Origin: JBBQFD01 sp038321575
Lineage (GTDB): Bacteria > Bacillota_I > Bacilli_A > RF39 > UBA660
Length of the DNA stretch: 60,782 nucleotides
Assembly: GCA_038321575.1 (NCBI GenBank)
Contig: JBBQFD010000002.1
Location: 1-60,782 of the forward strand
Direction of reading: 5' to 3'
Shown: positions 17,643 to 26,638 of the stretch, in pieces
Numbering within the stretch: position 1 is the stretch's first letter
Layout of the letters: the number at the start of each line of letters is the position of its first letter
Position numbers and translations under genes: made by a program
Notes under the pieces: generated by a model
Seen by the model: the letters and a program-made list of their open reading frames with translations, nothing else
What the model was told of the DNA's origin: nothing
Database searches by the model: none

Positions 17643-17857
17643 TATTTCACCAATGTCTTAAAGATTGCAATAACGGTATCTGATATCATGAAGAAGAAAG
17701 CAAAAATAAAGATGAACATTAAAGTTGCTACTGAATAAGTTGTCATTTCTTTTTTTGTAGGCCAATGTACTTTACCCATTTCGTTTTTAACACTGATTAA
17801 GAAAGCCTTAATTTTAAGTGGTTTCTTAACCTTTTTAACCTTTTCAACTTTTTTCAT
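17642..17857 (-). CDS. secE: preprotein translocase subunit SecE
   Basis: SecE is the essential small membrane subunit of SecYEG. It has 71 residues: a Lys/Val-rich N-terminus, the conserved amphipathic segment VKNEMGKVHWPTKKEM, and one C-terminal transmembrane helix. It is coupled to nusG by a one-base overlap. In Bacillus rpmG and sigH lie just upstream; here rpmG is absent from the adjacent gap (only 113 bases) and sigH lies about 18 kb away. Confidence 0.96.
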   Translation of the reverse strand: MKKVEKVKKVKKPLKIKAFLISVKNEMGKVHWPTKKEMTTYSVATLMFIFIFAFFFMISDTVIAIFKTLVK

Positions 17858-17920
17858 AATCTACCTACTTTTCTAGTGTCTTTTTTCAAATAAAAAACAC
17901 TTTGTTTCGTGTCTATATAA

Positions 17921-17949
17921 AGAATACTATATTATTTATATTTTGTCAA
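17921..17949 (-). promoter_or_regulatory. promoter of secE-nusG
   Basis: TTGACA (17944-17949), 17 bases and TATTCT (17921-17926) on the minus strand. The leader of about 55 bases contains gtgttttt/aaaaagacac, which could pair. Confidence 0.7.
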
Positions 17950-17956
17950 CAATTAA

Positions 17957-17977
17957 AACAAAAAAAGCGCTTATACG
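17957..17977 (-). terminator. weak terminator after the YihY-like gene
   Basis: An AAAG/CTTT stem extended by two G-C pairs (one bulged G) brackets the stop codon of the YihY-like gene and is followed by seven Ts on the minus strand. Confidence 0.5.
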
Positions 17978-18843
17978 CCTTTAGTTTCAATTATTTCATT
18001 TAAAGCTTTCTCTTTGATGATTTCACTAACTGGTTCTTCAATCTTATATCCACTTGCATTAACGGCTATTCCTAAGACTAAGATGTAAGATAATATATAA
18101 ACCCATACCATTAGGATAACTAAATTAGATAGTCCTCCATAAAAGAGTCCGTAATTAGCAATGTTACTTATATAGTATGAATAAATATAAGTGACGATAG
18201 CCCAACCAATGGTAGTGAATAAAGCTCCATTATTAACATATCTACTACCAATCTTATCATCAGGTGCGATAGTATAAATAAGTTTTATGGTAAAAAATAT
18301 AAAGATTAAAGCTACTGGCCATTTAGCTAAAACAAATAAATTATATATATCACTACTATAAGCTCTAAATATTTCAAAATCTAAAATCCATTTTAAGATC
18401 ATATTACCAAAAGCTACGACTAATGTAATAAATAAGAATAATGATACTAAAATATTAGTTAAGAAGAAAGCTTTAATTCTTCTTCTTAAATTATCAGTTT
18501 TTGTAATACCATATAACATATTAGATGCCACTATAATTGAATGTGGCCCATTCGATGCTAAAATAAAACCTAAAATCATGAAAAATATGACATTAACACT
18601 TATTCCTTTACCACTAACCATTGGGATTAACATTTCACTAATATTTTTAGGAAATGCTTCACCCATAAAATTAGTAATGGCAGTTAATGATATTGAAAAT
18701 CTTGTTAAGATATAGCCAAAAAGCGTAATCATTGGAACAATTGATAGCACTAAAAAGAAAGCTACTTGTCCCGGTAAAATACGCATTTCTTGCATTTTAA
18801 TAATGCCTCTTAATTTTTTAAAGGCTAATTTAAACTTTATCAT
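17971..18843 (-). CDS. YihY/BrkB-family integral membrane protein
   Basis: The 290-residue protein has about six hydrophobic segments and the YihY/UPF0761 signatures LPGQVAFFLVLSIVPMITLFG near residues 23-43 and GGLSNLVILMVWVYILSYILVLG near the C-terminus. The family was once called ribonuclease BN, a misassignment; its actual role (envelope integrity or transport) is not settled. The start follows a weak binding site 23 bases after the GGDEF gene, so the two are probably co-transcribed. A weak terminator overlaps its stop. Confidence 0.85.
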   Translation of the reverse strand: MIKFKLAFKKLRGIIKMQEMRILPGQVAFFLVLSIVPMITLFGYILTRFSISLTAITNFMGEAFPKNISEMLIPMVSGKGISVNVIFFMILGFILASNGPHSIIVASNMLYGITKTDNLRRRIKAFFLTNILVSLFLFITLVVAFGNMILKWILDFEIFRAYSSDIYNLFVLAKWPVALIFIFFTIKLIYTIAPDDKIGSRYVNNGALFTTIGWAIVTYIYSYYISNIANYGLFYGGLSNLVILMVWVYILSYILVLGIAVNASGYKIEEPVSEIIKEKALNEIIETKGV

Positions 18844-18866
18844 AAATACCTCTAAATAAATAATTA

Positions 18867-20924
18867 TTAATTGCTTTCATTGTGAGCTTCTTCTTTGTTG
18901 TGACGCATATCGATAGTTGCTTCATTTATAGCATCATCAACTGTTTTAATAGCATCATTAATAATGCTATAACCCATTGCTGCTCCAAAGCCATGATTTA
19001 ATTCTTTAAATTCTTTGGCTAATTTGCGCATATATGAGATTACTTGTTTATCATCATATTCAACTAAATATACTAAGAATTCATTACCATTAGTACGGAT
19101 AATTTCACTATTAGAAATTTGATTAGTTATTAAGATGTTAGCTGCTTCTTTAATAGTGTTATCGCCTTCTTGGTGACCATAATTATCATTAATATAAGCA
19201 ACATTATTTAAGTCAATAATAATGATAGTTTGAGGATATAGTTCACTACTATCCCATTTTTCAATATTATCATTTAAATAGTTACGATTTTTTAATGAGG
19301 TAAGGATATCAACATATTTTAATTTATCAGATTTGCTTATAACTGGAATTTTCTTGTTATCAAGATGTTTTAAATATTTACGACCTTCAAATACAAGAAC
19401 AAATAATAATGCAAGATATGATCCATAAGTTATAAGATTTTTTGTTAATAGAGCATTGTTAGTTGATACATATAGTGAATAGAAACTGCTATCAACAATA
19501 GCTCTTTCATCAACAAATGTTAAATAGAAGTTAAAGAAATTATTGAATACGGTGTTAGCTTTTATATCACGTGATATAAAACTAAAACTGTAATCGATAG
19601 AAAATTCATAATTAATATTATAGTTAGCCAAGAGGCTACGAGCATAATATATATAAGAATAACTATCAATCGCAATTATTTCATTACCTTTATTACTAAT
19701 TAAGTCTTTAAGGTTATCATATGTTTTAACAATTATTCCGGCTTTAGTTAATACTTCAGCTATTTTACTATCTTTAACTGCTAAGACTTGCTTACCAACT
19801 AACGATTCTAAAGAATTAACTAAATTATTTTTGCCAAATGGTGAAGCTATAACGACTTTGTTTTCTAAAACATCAATTGTTTTAAAAACATCCATTTTAT
19901 AAGTTGTTGTTTTATTGTTAGCATAAAAGAAATCAATATTATTGCTATTGAAATCACTCAATAACGCATTAGTATTTGAATATCCTTTATAACTTATTTC
20001 AACGTTAGTTAATTTAGAAAATTCTTTTAATAATGAGTTATTAATGCCAGCTAAATGACCCCTGGAAATTGTTACATATGGTAGATTTTCAATAAATCCA
20101 TAAATATAACGCTTACTAAGAAATTTAGCTTTTTCTTTAGAATCAACTTTACTAAAATTAAAATAATTTTCGGTAAAGAATTGATTATATGAAGTAGTAT
20201 AGTTTTCTTTATACCATTTTTTAAAATATTTGTTAATGATTACATTTAAATTAGATGTTTTACCTAAAGTAATAACATAATCTTGAGTCAATTCAGTTAT
20301 ATTATAAGCAATATTTAATTTACCATTACTAATTATTTCAGCAAGATAAGTGTTTTTTGGTAAAACAACAGCGTTAACCGTAGTATCACTAGTTGATGCT
20401 AATAAACTTTGGACATCAGTATAAGTTTTATAAGTAACGTTAACGGCACCTTCTAAATACTTGTTTACTTTATCTAAGTCAGCATTTAAAACACCAATCG
20501 TAATATTTTGAATATCACTTAACTTATTATACTTAATAACTGTTTTAGTTAATAAAACATAATTATCTTGATAAAATATAATATCATCTTTACTGGCTTT
20601 ATTAACTATTTTAAAAGCATAATCTGATTTTACTGAAGATGAGGTATCATATGGTACTTTATTAAATTCTAATTTAGTATTGGTAGTTAATGAAGTAAAA
20701 AAATCAAAAAAGACACCCGTTCCTTCAGCATTGAAAACAGGAATATTATTAACTATCCCAAAATCAATAACTTTATTCTTGTTACTTTCAATCCATTGTT
20801 TATCTAATAATGTTAAGGTACTATTCTTATCCTCATTTGTAAATATATATAGAATACTTAAAGATATAATAAGAATAACCCCGACGATAATCGATGTTGT
20901 AATTAGTTTTTGTTTGTTTTTCAT
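18867..20924 (-). CDS. membrane sensor: tandem solute-binding-like domains plus degenerate GGDEF
   Basis: The start is the ATG at 20922-20924 (MKNKQKLITTS) behind aaaggtgg. An N-terminal membrane helix (about 10-30) leads to an extracytoplasmic region of about 460 residues that looks like two family-3 solute-binding (PBPb) domains: one starting near VIDFGIVNNIPVF, one near NLPYVTISRGHLAGINNS. A second membrane helix (ITYGSYLALLFVLVFEG) precedes a C-terminal GGDEF domain (about 525-680) with DLNNVAYINDNYGHQEGD. The signature reads NGNEF at 612-616 instead of GGDEF/GGEEF, losing a metal-binding acid, so cyclic-di-GMP synthesis is doubtful. The layout fits a nutrient sensor in the membrane. Confidence 0.85.
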   Translation of the reverse strand: MKNKQKLITTSIIVGVILIISLSILYIFTNEDKNSTLTLLDKQWIESNKNKVIDFGIVNNIPVFNAEGTGVFFDFFTSLTTNTKLEFNKVPYDTSSSVKSDYAFKIVNKASKDDIIFYQDNYVLLTKTVIKYNKLSDIQNITIGVLNADLDKVNKYLEGAVNVTYKTYTDVQSLLASTSDTTVNAVVLPKNTYLAEIISNGKLNIAYNITELTQDYVITLGKTSNLNVIINKYFKKWYKENYTTSYNQFFTENYFNFSKVDSKEKAKFLSKRYIYGFIENLPYVTISRGHLAGINNSLLKEFSKLTNVEISYKGYSNTNALLSDFNSNNIDFFYANNKTTTYKMDVFKTIDVLENKVVIASPFGKNNLVNSLESLVGKQVLAVKDSKIAEVLTKAGIIVKTYDNLKDLISNKGNEIIAIDSYSYIYYARSLLANYNINYEFSIDYSFSFISRDIKANTVFNNFFNFYLTFVDERAIVDSSFYSLYVSTNNALLTKNLITYGSYLALLFVLVFEGRKYLKHLDNKKIPVISKSDKLKYVDILTSLKNRNYLNDNIEKWDSSELYPQTIIIIDLNNVAYINDNYGHQEGDNTIKEAANILITNQISNSEIIRTNGNEFLVYLVEYDDKQVISYMRKLAKEFKELNHGFGAAMGYSIINDAIKTVDDAINEATIDMRHNKEEAHNESN

Positions 20925-20942
20925 TGTAACCACCTTTACTAT

Positions 20943-21401
20943 TTAGATATTGTTTGACCAAACGAAGTTAGCAGTTGTGTGATGCTTATACCCAATTACG
21001 GGATATGGAACACCAACTTTAGCACTGCATATTATGAATTGTTGTATATCATAGTATCCTTTGTCAACATCTGTAAACGCTGCTAATACTTTATCACCTA
21101 AAGCTTTAGCTAAAACGACCGTAGTGTCAGCCTTCACATCAATCATAACATTAATAATCTTGCCTTCAAGATCATATGTAATGTTTGTTGATATGCCCGC
21201 TAAATTAATATCCTTTTTCATATTATCAATCTTGATTTTCGTAATAGGATATTTTTGAATATCCAATAAGCGATTACCATATAGTTTTTGATTTGAACTA
21301 GGATATAAAATTTGCACGAATAATACTATTGCAAATAGCACTAAAATTATAATTAAGACTAAGCCTACTTGTTGTAACTTATACTTTTTTATAAATTTCA
21401 T
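20943..21401 (-). CDS. membrane-anchored protein of unknown function
   Basis: I do not recognise this 152-residue protein. It has a basic N-terminus and one strong hydrophobic helix (VGLVLIIILVLFAIVLFV, about 12-29), and then a soluble domain probably outside the membrane. A stretch near residues 70-110 (NITYDLEGKIINVMIDVKAD) looks like alternating beta strands. The gene ends 18 bases before the GGDEF sensor and may form an operon with it, suggesting a linked envelope-sensing role. It could also be an unrelated small exported protein. Confidence 0.7.
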   Translation of the reverse strand: MKFIKKYKLQQVGLVLIIILVLFAIVLFVQILYPSSNQKLYGNRLLDIQKYPITKIKIDNMKKDINLAGISTNITYDLEGKIINVMIDVKADTTVVLAKALGDKVLAAFTDVDKGYYDIQQFIICSAKVGVPYPVIGYKHHTTANFVWSNNI

Positions 21402-21454
21402 ATATTCACCTCAATTGCTAGTTAATTATACTATATTAATTTTCATTAATCAAA

Positions 21455-22873
21455 TTAGCATTTACTAAGAATGTCGGTTAACATTGTGTTGACAATTTGG
21501 GGATTGGCTTGTCCTTTTGATTCTTTCATAATTTGTCCCATTAAATATTTGAAAGCATTATCACGACCCGCTTTATAATCAGCTACTGACGTTTGATTCG
21601 CCGCAAGAACAGTCTTGATAATCAAAGTTAATTCATCATTGTTGTTGATTTGGACTAATCCTAATTTAGTAATAAGATCTGAGATATTTCCTCCATCATT
21701 CATTAGGACTGGAATGAGTTCTTTAGTTTGTTTAGAACTAATAACATTGTTAGTAATATTAGTAATTAATTCAACAAAGTTTTCTTTAGTTAATTTACTA
21801 TCATTTAATTTAAGATTATTCTTATTTAAATAACTTAAAATATCACCGGTTAATAAATTAGCAGCAATAACGGGATTAGCGTGATCAATGACTGTTTCTA
21901 AGAACATACACAAATCATGATTATAAATAATAGTTTTAATATTATTATCATTAATGCCTAGTGCTTGATATTTAATTCTCAATTCTTTTGGTAAGATGGG
22001 AATTTCTTTTTTAATATCGTTAAGCCATTGATCGGATATTTCTACATAAGGTAAATCTGGTTCGGGGAAGTAACGATAATCATTACCGGTTTCTTTGACG
22101 CGCATACTAATAGTAGTAGCGGTTTTATCGTCATAACGACGAGTTTCATCAATAATAATACCACCACTATTAATAATTTGTTTTTGACGTTCTATTTCAT
22201 ATTTAATACTAGTTGCAACATTAGTTATTGAACCAATGTTTTTTATTTCGGCTTTAGTACCTAAAATAAGACTCATTTCTTCTTTAATTGAAACATTCGC
22301 ATCACAACGCATACTACCTTCTTCAATCTTAACATCACTGATATCAAGATATAAAAGTATTTCACGAAGGGCTTCAATATAAGCAACTGCTTCTGCTTCA
22401 CTTGTAATAACTGGTTTAGTAACAATTTCGATTAACGGAACACCAGCACGATTAAAGTTTAATAAAGTCCCATCAATCCCGTGGATACTTTTACAAGTAT
22501 CTTCCTCAATATGAATACGATCAATCTCAATTTTTTTAGTATAACCATCAAGGGTGATTTCAACATAACCATCATTACCAATAGGTGTGGTACTTTGAGT
22601 TATTTGATAACCCTTTGGTAAATCAGGATAGAAGTAGTTTTTACGATCAAAATGCATTAATTGATTAATATGACAATTAAGTGCTAAAGCAGCTTTTAGA
22701 GCCATATTAATGACTTCTTTATTTAATTTAGGTAAAGTTCCTGGATAACCTAAGTCAATAACATTAACATTCGTATTGGGATCATTACTAAAGTTATTTA
22801 AGCTATTTGAGTAGACTTTAGTTTTAGTTTTTAATTCAACATGGACTTCAATGCCAATAGTTGGTACTAACAT
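21455..22873 (-). CDS. gatB: Asp-tRNA(Asn)/Glu-tRNA(Gln) amidotransferase subunit B
   Basis: GatB is the tRNA-binding and kinase subunit of GatCAB, which converts Glu-tRNA(Gln) and/or Asp-tRNA(Asn) by amidation. The 472 residues have the cradle-domain start MLVPTIGIEVHVELKT, the YFYPDLPKGYQITQ motif, and the C-terminal YqeY-like tail ending QIMKESKGQANPQIVNTML. The ATG lies inside the end of gatA (seven-base overlap) with its binding site in gatA, so it is coupled. Presence of GatCAB implies the cell lacks a glutaminyl- or asparaginyl-tRNA synthetase. Confidence 0.99.
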   Translation of the reverse strand: MLVPTIGIEVHVELKTKTKVYSNSLNNFSNDPNTNVNVIDLGYPGTLPKLNKEVINMALKAALALNCHINQLMHFDRKNYFYPDLPKGYQITQSTTPIGNDGYVEITLDGYTKKIEIDRIHIEEDTCKSIHGIDGTLLNFNRAGVPLIEIVTKPVITSEAEAVAYIEALREILLYLDISDVKIEEGSMRCDANVSIKEEMSLILGTKAEIKNIGSITNVATSIKYEIERQKQIINSGGIIIDETRRYDDKTATTISMRVKETGNDYRYFPEPDLPYVEISDQWLNDIKKEIPILPKELRIKYQALGINDNNIKTIIYNHDLCMFLETVIDHANPVIAANLLTGDILSYLNKNNLKLNDSKLTKENFVELITNITNNVISSKQTKELIPVLMNDGGNISDLITKLGLVQINNNDELTLIIKTVLAANQTSVADYKAGRDNAFKYLMGQIMKESKGQANPQIVNTMLTDILSKC

Positions 22874-24321
22874 AAGTTGCCTCCTTTCGGATTTAAATCT
22901 AAGTTTAATTTAGATTCAATAAACGATGATATTTGATAGATTGTTGCTTCTTTAAAATAATTACCAATTATATGTAAGCCAATTGGCATATGATCATGGT
23001 TAAAACCAATTGGTAATGAAATAGCTGGTAACCCGGCCATATTTACAGGAATAGTTAATAAATCATCAAAGAAACTCTTTAAAGCATCGTCAACTTTAGT
23101 TCCTAAATCATAAGCAACATCAGTATTGGTAGGTCCGATAATTAAATCATAGTTATTAAATACTTCTTTTAAACTATTAGTCATTGCTTTACGAACAGTT
23201 AGAGCTTTATGGAAGTATTTATCAGCGTTCTTACCACTTAAGACATAAGAACCAATCATAATACGGCGTTTTACTTCTTTACCAAAGCCGGTGGTTCTAG
23301 TATTTTTATATAATTCATCAATATTAGTGAATTCATCAGCAACATACCCAAATTTAATGCCATCATAACGAGCTAGATTACTACTAGCTTCCCCTAAGGC
23401 AATAACTTGGTATAAAGGAATAGCATATTCTAAATACTTAATGTCAATAAAATCAACAAGACATCCGTTTTGTTTTAACATGTCAATTACTTTTAAAACA
23501 TGATTACGAACTTCTTCATTAATCGTTTCATTCATATAGTAATTAGGAATCGCAATCTTTAATCCTTTGATATCTTTACCAATTAACGATGTATAATCAA
23601 TAACTGGTTCATTAGATGAAGTTAAATCATTTTTATCACTACCCGCAATAACATTTAATAATAAAGCATTATCATAAACATTACGGGTCATTGGTCCTAA
23701 TTGATCAAGACTTGAAGAAAAAGCAATTACTCCATAACGAGATATACGCCCATATGTCGCTTTTAAGCCCACTAGACCACAGAAACTTGCTGGTTGTCTG
23801 ATACTGCCACCAGTATCACTACCGATTGCTAATGAGACTATACGACTACTTATAGCCGCTGCATTTCCACTACTTGATCCACCTGGGACTTTTTTATTAT
23901 TCCAAGGGTTTAAAGTAGGATTAAAATAACTAGTTTCACCAGTTGATCCCATTGCAAATTCATCCATATTAGTTTTACCAATAACGATCATGTGTTTAGC
24001 TTTAATTTTTTCAATAACGGTGGCATCGTAGATAGGATTAAAATTATCTAAGATGTGTGATGCTGCCGTGGTTCTTAGACCTTTGGTTAAAATATTATCT
24101 TTTATCGCAATTGGTAATCCAAATAAAAGATTATCAACTTCTAAACCCTCAAGAGCTTTTGCTTCTTTAATAGCAGTTTCTTTATTAAGGGTAATAAAAG
24201 CATTAAGATTACTAATTTCGATTTTTGAATATGCTTCTAAAACTAAGTCTAAAGGCGTTATTTCTTTACTCTTTAATTTATTATTTATTTCAATAATACT
24301 TAAATCTAAATAATTAGTCAT
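22867..24321 (-). CDS. gatA: Asp-tRNA(Asn)/Glu-tRNA(Gln) amidotransferase subunit A
   Basis: GatA is the glutaminase subunit that frees ammonia for GatB. The 484 residues carry the amidase-signature triad: Lys in PIAIKDNI, and the serines of GGSSSGNAAAIS and SDTGGSIRQPASFCG. It overlaps gatC upstream by eight bases and gatB downstream by seven. Nothing is missing compared with the family. Confidence 0.99.
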   Translation of the reverse strand: MTNYLDLSIIEINNKLKSKEITPLDLVLEAYSKIEISNLNAFITLNKETAIKEAKALEGLEVDNLLFGLPIAIKDNILTKGLRTTAASHILDNFNPIYDATVIEKIKAKHMIVIGKTNMDEFAMGSTGETSYFNPTLNPWNNKKVPGGSSSGNAAAISSRIVSLAIGSDTGGSIRQPASFCGLVGLKATYGRISRYGVIAFSSSLDQLGPMTRNVYDNALLLNVIAGSDKNDLTSSNEPVIDYTSLIGKDIKGLKIAIPNYYMNETINEEVRNHVLKVIDMLKQNGCLVDFIDIKYLEYAIPLYQVIALGEASSNLARYDGIKFGYVADEFTNIDELYKNTRTTGFGKEVKRRIMIGSYVLSGKNADKYFHKALTVRKAMTNSLKEVFNNYDLIIGPTNTDVAYDLGTKVDDALKSFFDDLLTIPVNMAGLPAISLPIGFNHDHMPIGLHIIGNYFKEATIYQISSFIESKLNLDLNPKGGNLC

Positions 24322-24607
24322 TAATCACCTTGGGAACTAAGATATAATCCCCGCTTGTTTTATTAGCATTTAGTAGTACTTCTTCTTTAGAAAGCATTGG
24401 TCCAACGATATCTTCTTGATAACAATTTTTATTAGTGGTTGGTGCAATTAAAATATCATCACTAATGACTTCAACTTCCGTTATCTTTTCAATTTCAGTT
24501 AAGATAGCGCTTAATTGATTACTATAGCGATCTAATTCACTATCCAGCACATTAAGACGAGCTAAATTAGCAACATGCTTAACATCTTTTTCAGTTAATT
24601 TTTCCAT
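24314..24607 (-). CDS. gatC: Asp-tRNA(Asn)/Glu-tRNA(Gln) amidotransferase subunit C
   Basis: GatC is the small scaffold that wraps GatA and GatB. The 97 residues show the family pattern VKHVANLARLNV with helical N-terminus and the C-terminal SGDYILVPKVIN segment. First gene of gatCAB; aaaggagac lies just upstream of the ATG. Confidence 0.97.
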   Translation of the reverse strand: MEKLTEKDVKHVANLARLNVLDSELDRYSNQLSAILTEIEKITEVEVISDDILIAPTTNKNCYQEDIVGPMLSKEEVLLNANKTSGDYILVPKVIND

Positions 24608-24634
24608 AACTTCGTCTCCTTTATAGATAATATA

Positions 24635-24643
24635 ATTATATCA
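24635..24643 (-). promoter_or_regulatory. extended -10 promoter of gatCAB
   Basis: TGATATAAT on the minus strand, about 28 bases ahead of the gatC start, is an extended -10 element; no good -35 box is visible. Confidence 0.55.
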
Positions 24644-24665
24644 TAAAAATTAGTTAACATATAAG

Positions 24666-24692
24666 AAAAATACTGTTTAAAATAAACAGTAT
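24666..24692 (-). terminator. terminator after the 118-residue pilin-like gene
   Basis: Perfect 11-bp stem aaatactgttt/aaacagtattt with a five-base loop; Ts follow on the minus strand. Confidence 0.85.
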
Positions 24693-24697
24693 TTATA

Positions 24698-25054
24698 TTA
24701 TGGTTCAATAACTTGAATGTCTAAACCACTATTTTTTCTTGTAATAACAATTGAGGTATCATCAGAAAACGGATCCTTAGTTAAAGGGTTAATTAAATTC
24801 TCATTAATGTATGAATCAATTTTAAGTTGACTCAACAAAATAGTTATTGATTCACCATTATTATCAGGAATACGATTATAATTATCTGCAGCCCAATTCT
24901 TAGCACTATCTTTGATATAATCAATTTGAACATCATATGCTTTATATTGAGAGCTTCTTATAAAACGATCAATGGTTGGCACAACAATAACTGATACAAT
25001 ACCAAGAACCACAATAACCGCCATTAATTCAATTAAGGTAAATGCTCGTTTCAT
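24698..25054 (-). CDS. pilin-like protein with Ala at the cleavage position
   Basis: The 118-residue protein begins MKRAFTLIELMAVIVVLGIV, the prepilin N-terminal methylation motif with Glu at +5. The residue before the cleavage point is Ala4, where Gly is nearly invariant, so processing may be slow or absent. The C-terminal part is a short globular pseudopilin domain (DSAKNWAADNYNRIP, then a DPFSDDTS segment near residue 95) like the calcium-binding GspG-type minor pilins, although the match is loose. It has its own terminator and no pilus machinery beside it. It may act in a competence or secretion pseudopilus encoded elsewhere. Confidence 0.8.
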   Translation of the reverse strand: MKRAFTLIELMAVIVVLGIVSVIVVPTIDRFIRSSQYKAYDVQIDYIKDSAKNWAADNYNRIPDNNGESITILLSQLKIDSYINENLINPLTKDPFSDDTSIVITRKNSGLDIQVIEP

Positions 25055-25111
25055 ATCTTTTCACCTACTATATATTAATAATAACATCATTATGGTTTTT
25101 TTTCAATAAAA

Positions 25112-25133
25112 AAAGGAGATATTATTCTCCTTT
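25112..25133 (-). terminator. terminator at the end of the ytxH operon
   Basis: Stem aaaggaga/tctccttt with a six-base loop encloses the ytxH stop codon and is followed by a T-run on the minus strand. Confidence 0.85.
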
Positions 25134-25520
25134 AGTATCTAGTTTATCAATAACTTCTTGAGCAACGATAACTACTTGTTCACGCATAGCATCAGCTGTT
25201 TTCTTAAGAACCGGAGTTCCTTTTTTAACAGCATAATCAACTAAATCATCAACTTTATTTTGTAATTCTTTAGCTTGTTTTTTTGCTATTTTAGCAACTT
25301 TTTCTTTGTCTAATGATTCTAATTCAGATTTGATTTCATTTACTTTCTTTTCAAATTCTTTTTTAACATCATCAACATCGATTTCTTTTACTTTTAAAAG
25401 CATATCATCGAATGCTTTCTTAACATCTTTACGGTTTTCAGCGCCACTTTTTGGAGCAAATAAATATGCTGCTCCTGCTCCTAGTGTTAGACCTGCTAGA
25501 AATTTTCCTATTTTACTCAT
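25122..25520 (-). CDS. ytxH: YtxH-domain protein
   Basis: The start is ATG 25518-25520 (MSKIGKFLAGLTLGAGAAYL) with gaggaa upstream; the longer frame is a Lys/Arg-rich artefact. The 132 residues have an N-terminal Gly/Ala-rich hydrophobic segment (the YtxH membrane anchor, KFLAGLTLGAGAAYLFAP) and then a long charged helix typical of a coiled coil. YtxH proteins are envelope-associated and often stress-linked in Bacillus; the mechanism is unknown. It overlaps the YtxG-like gene by eight bases, reproducing the Bacillus ytxG-ytxH pair. Confidence 0.85.
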   Translation of the reverse strand: MSKIGKFLAGLTLGAGAAYLFAPKSGAENRKDVKKAFDDMLLKVKEIDVDDVKKEFEKKVNEIKSELESLDKEKVAKIAKKQAKELQNKVDDLVDYAVKKGTPVLKKTADAMREQVVIVAQEVIDKLDTKGE

Positions 25521-25812
25521 TTTTTGGTTCCTCATCTTTCTTTTTCTTTTTTTTATTAAACACATTCGCAATCGCATTAGTAATTAGATTTACTAAAGCA
25601 TCACTTATGTTTGATAAGCCATCAGCAGTATTATCAATAACATTAAACAGCCCATTTAATTTACGAGTCTTTAGTTCAACGTCATCAACGACACGATCGA
25701 CTTTATCTAGAGTTTTAATTAAGCGGTATGCCAAGATAATTAAAACAACTAAAAGTACTGATCCTAAAACATATAATACAAAAGGTAGTATATCACTTAT
25801 ATAAACTGTCAT
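25513..25812 (-). CDS. ytxG: DUF948 (YtxG-like) membrane protein
   Basis: The 99-residue protein has one N-terminal membrane helix (ILPFVLYVLGSVLLVVLIILAY, about 8-29), an amphipathic heptad-like segment (IKTLDKVDRVVDDVELKTRKL) and a Lys-rich cytoplasmic tail. This is the DUF948 architecture, paired with YtxH in Bacillus. It overlaps both neighbours (four bases with the disordered protein, eight with ytxH), so the three are translated from one transcript. Confidence 0.8.
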   Translation of the reverse strand: MTVYISDILPFVLYVLGSVLLVVLIILAYRLIKTLDKVDRVVDDVELKTRKLNGLFNVIDNTADGLSNISDALVNLITNAIANVFNKKKKKKDEEPKNE

Positions 25813-26624
25813 TCATCTTCCCTCTTTTCATACATTGAATCAATTAAATTGAATAGATCATCTTCTTTCAAATCATTATCTGCAACTAACTTAGTAAGTT
25901 CTTCTTCAATCATGTTATTGCTAGCATGTTTATCTTCGTGATGTTCATGTTTATCATGATCATCATCTTCTTCATTATGAAGATTAGTAGCAATTACATA
26001 ATCAAGATTTAATGCTGGTTTTTCTGTCTCTGTAGCATCTAAGACACCATCTAAATTAAAATCTAATTCATCAAAGATATCTTTATCTTGAGTGTCTTTA
26101 ACAACTTCCGTTTCATCATTAAACAAAATAGATTTTTGACCGAAAAGATCGGTTTCAATATCATCCTCTAAAGTGCCAAAAGCTTTTTTGCGGACATCAT
26201 CTATACTCATAGGTTTGTTTACTCCATAACTATTATTTGAAGGATTAGCTTTATCAGTAATATCTTCTTTATGGTAGTTTTTGTCCAAAACACCATAAAC
26301 TGGTGAAATAATTGGTGATAGTTGAAAGTTTTTCTTTTCTTCACTTCTAGTTGGTTTATTATTAAAAGTACCATTCCCAAATAATTTCTTTTCTTTAGGT
26401 TTTTCTAAAGTATCGAAATCCTTGTCATCAAAAAAGATTGGTGTTTGTGGTCTTTCTTCTTTACTCATAAGTTCACTTTCACTGATTAAAGAATCATCTT
26501 CATCACGTGAAGCTGGCGAAGGAATTTCCACTTGTGTTAATTCTTTTTTGATTGGTTCTTCTTCTTCTGGTGCTTCTGTAAATATGTCCTTAAACTTATC
26601 TCTAAACTTGTCTAATAGTCCCAT
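25809..26624 (-). CDS. acidic, largely disordered cytoplasmic protein with an SPIISPVYG motif
   Basis: Not recognised as a defined family. The 271 residues start with a probable amphipathic helix (MGLLDKFRDKFKDIF) that could attach to the membrane. A Glu/Asp/Pro-rich disordered body follows, interrupted at about 100-120 by FQLSPIISPVYGVLDKNYHK, which looks like a conserved short linear motif, and a C-terminal helical segment IEEELTKLVADNDLKEDDLF. A His/Asp-rich run (DDDHDKHEHHEDKH) near residues 220-235 might bind metal. The operon order is lipoprotein, this gene, ytxG, ytxH. An adaptor role at the envelope or division site is inference only. Confidence 0.65.
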   Translation of the reverse strand: MGLLDKFRDKFKDIFTEAPEEEEPIKKELTQVEIPSPASRDEDDSLISESELMSKEERPQTPIFFDDKDFDTLEKPKEKKLFGNGTFNNKPTRSEEKKNFQLSPIISPVYGVLDKNYHKEDITDKANPSNNSYGVNKPMSIDDVRKKAFGTLEDDIETDLFGQKSILFNDETEVVKDTQDKDIFDELDFNLDGVLDATETEKPALNLDYVIATNLHNEEDDDHDKHEHHEDKHASNNMIEEELTKLVADNDLKEDDLFNLIDSMYEKREDE

Positions 26625-26638
26625 CTAATTCACCTCTA

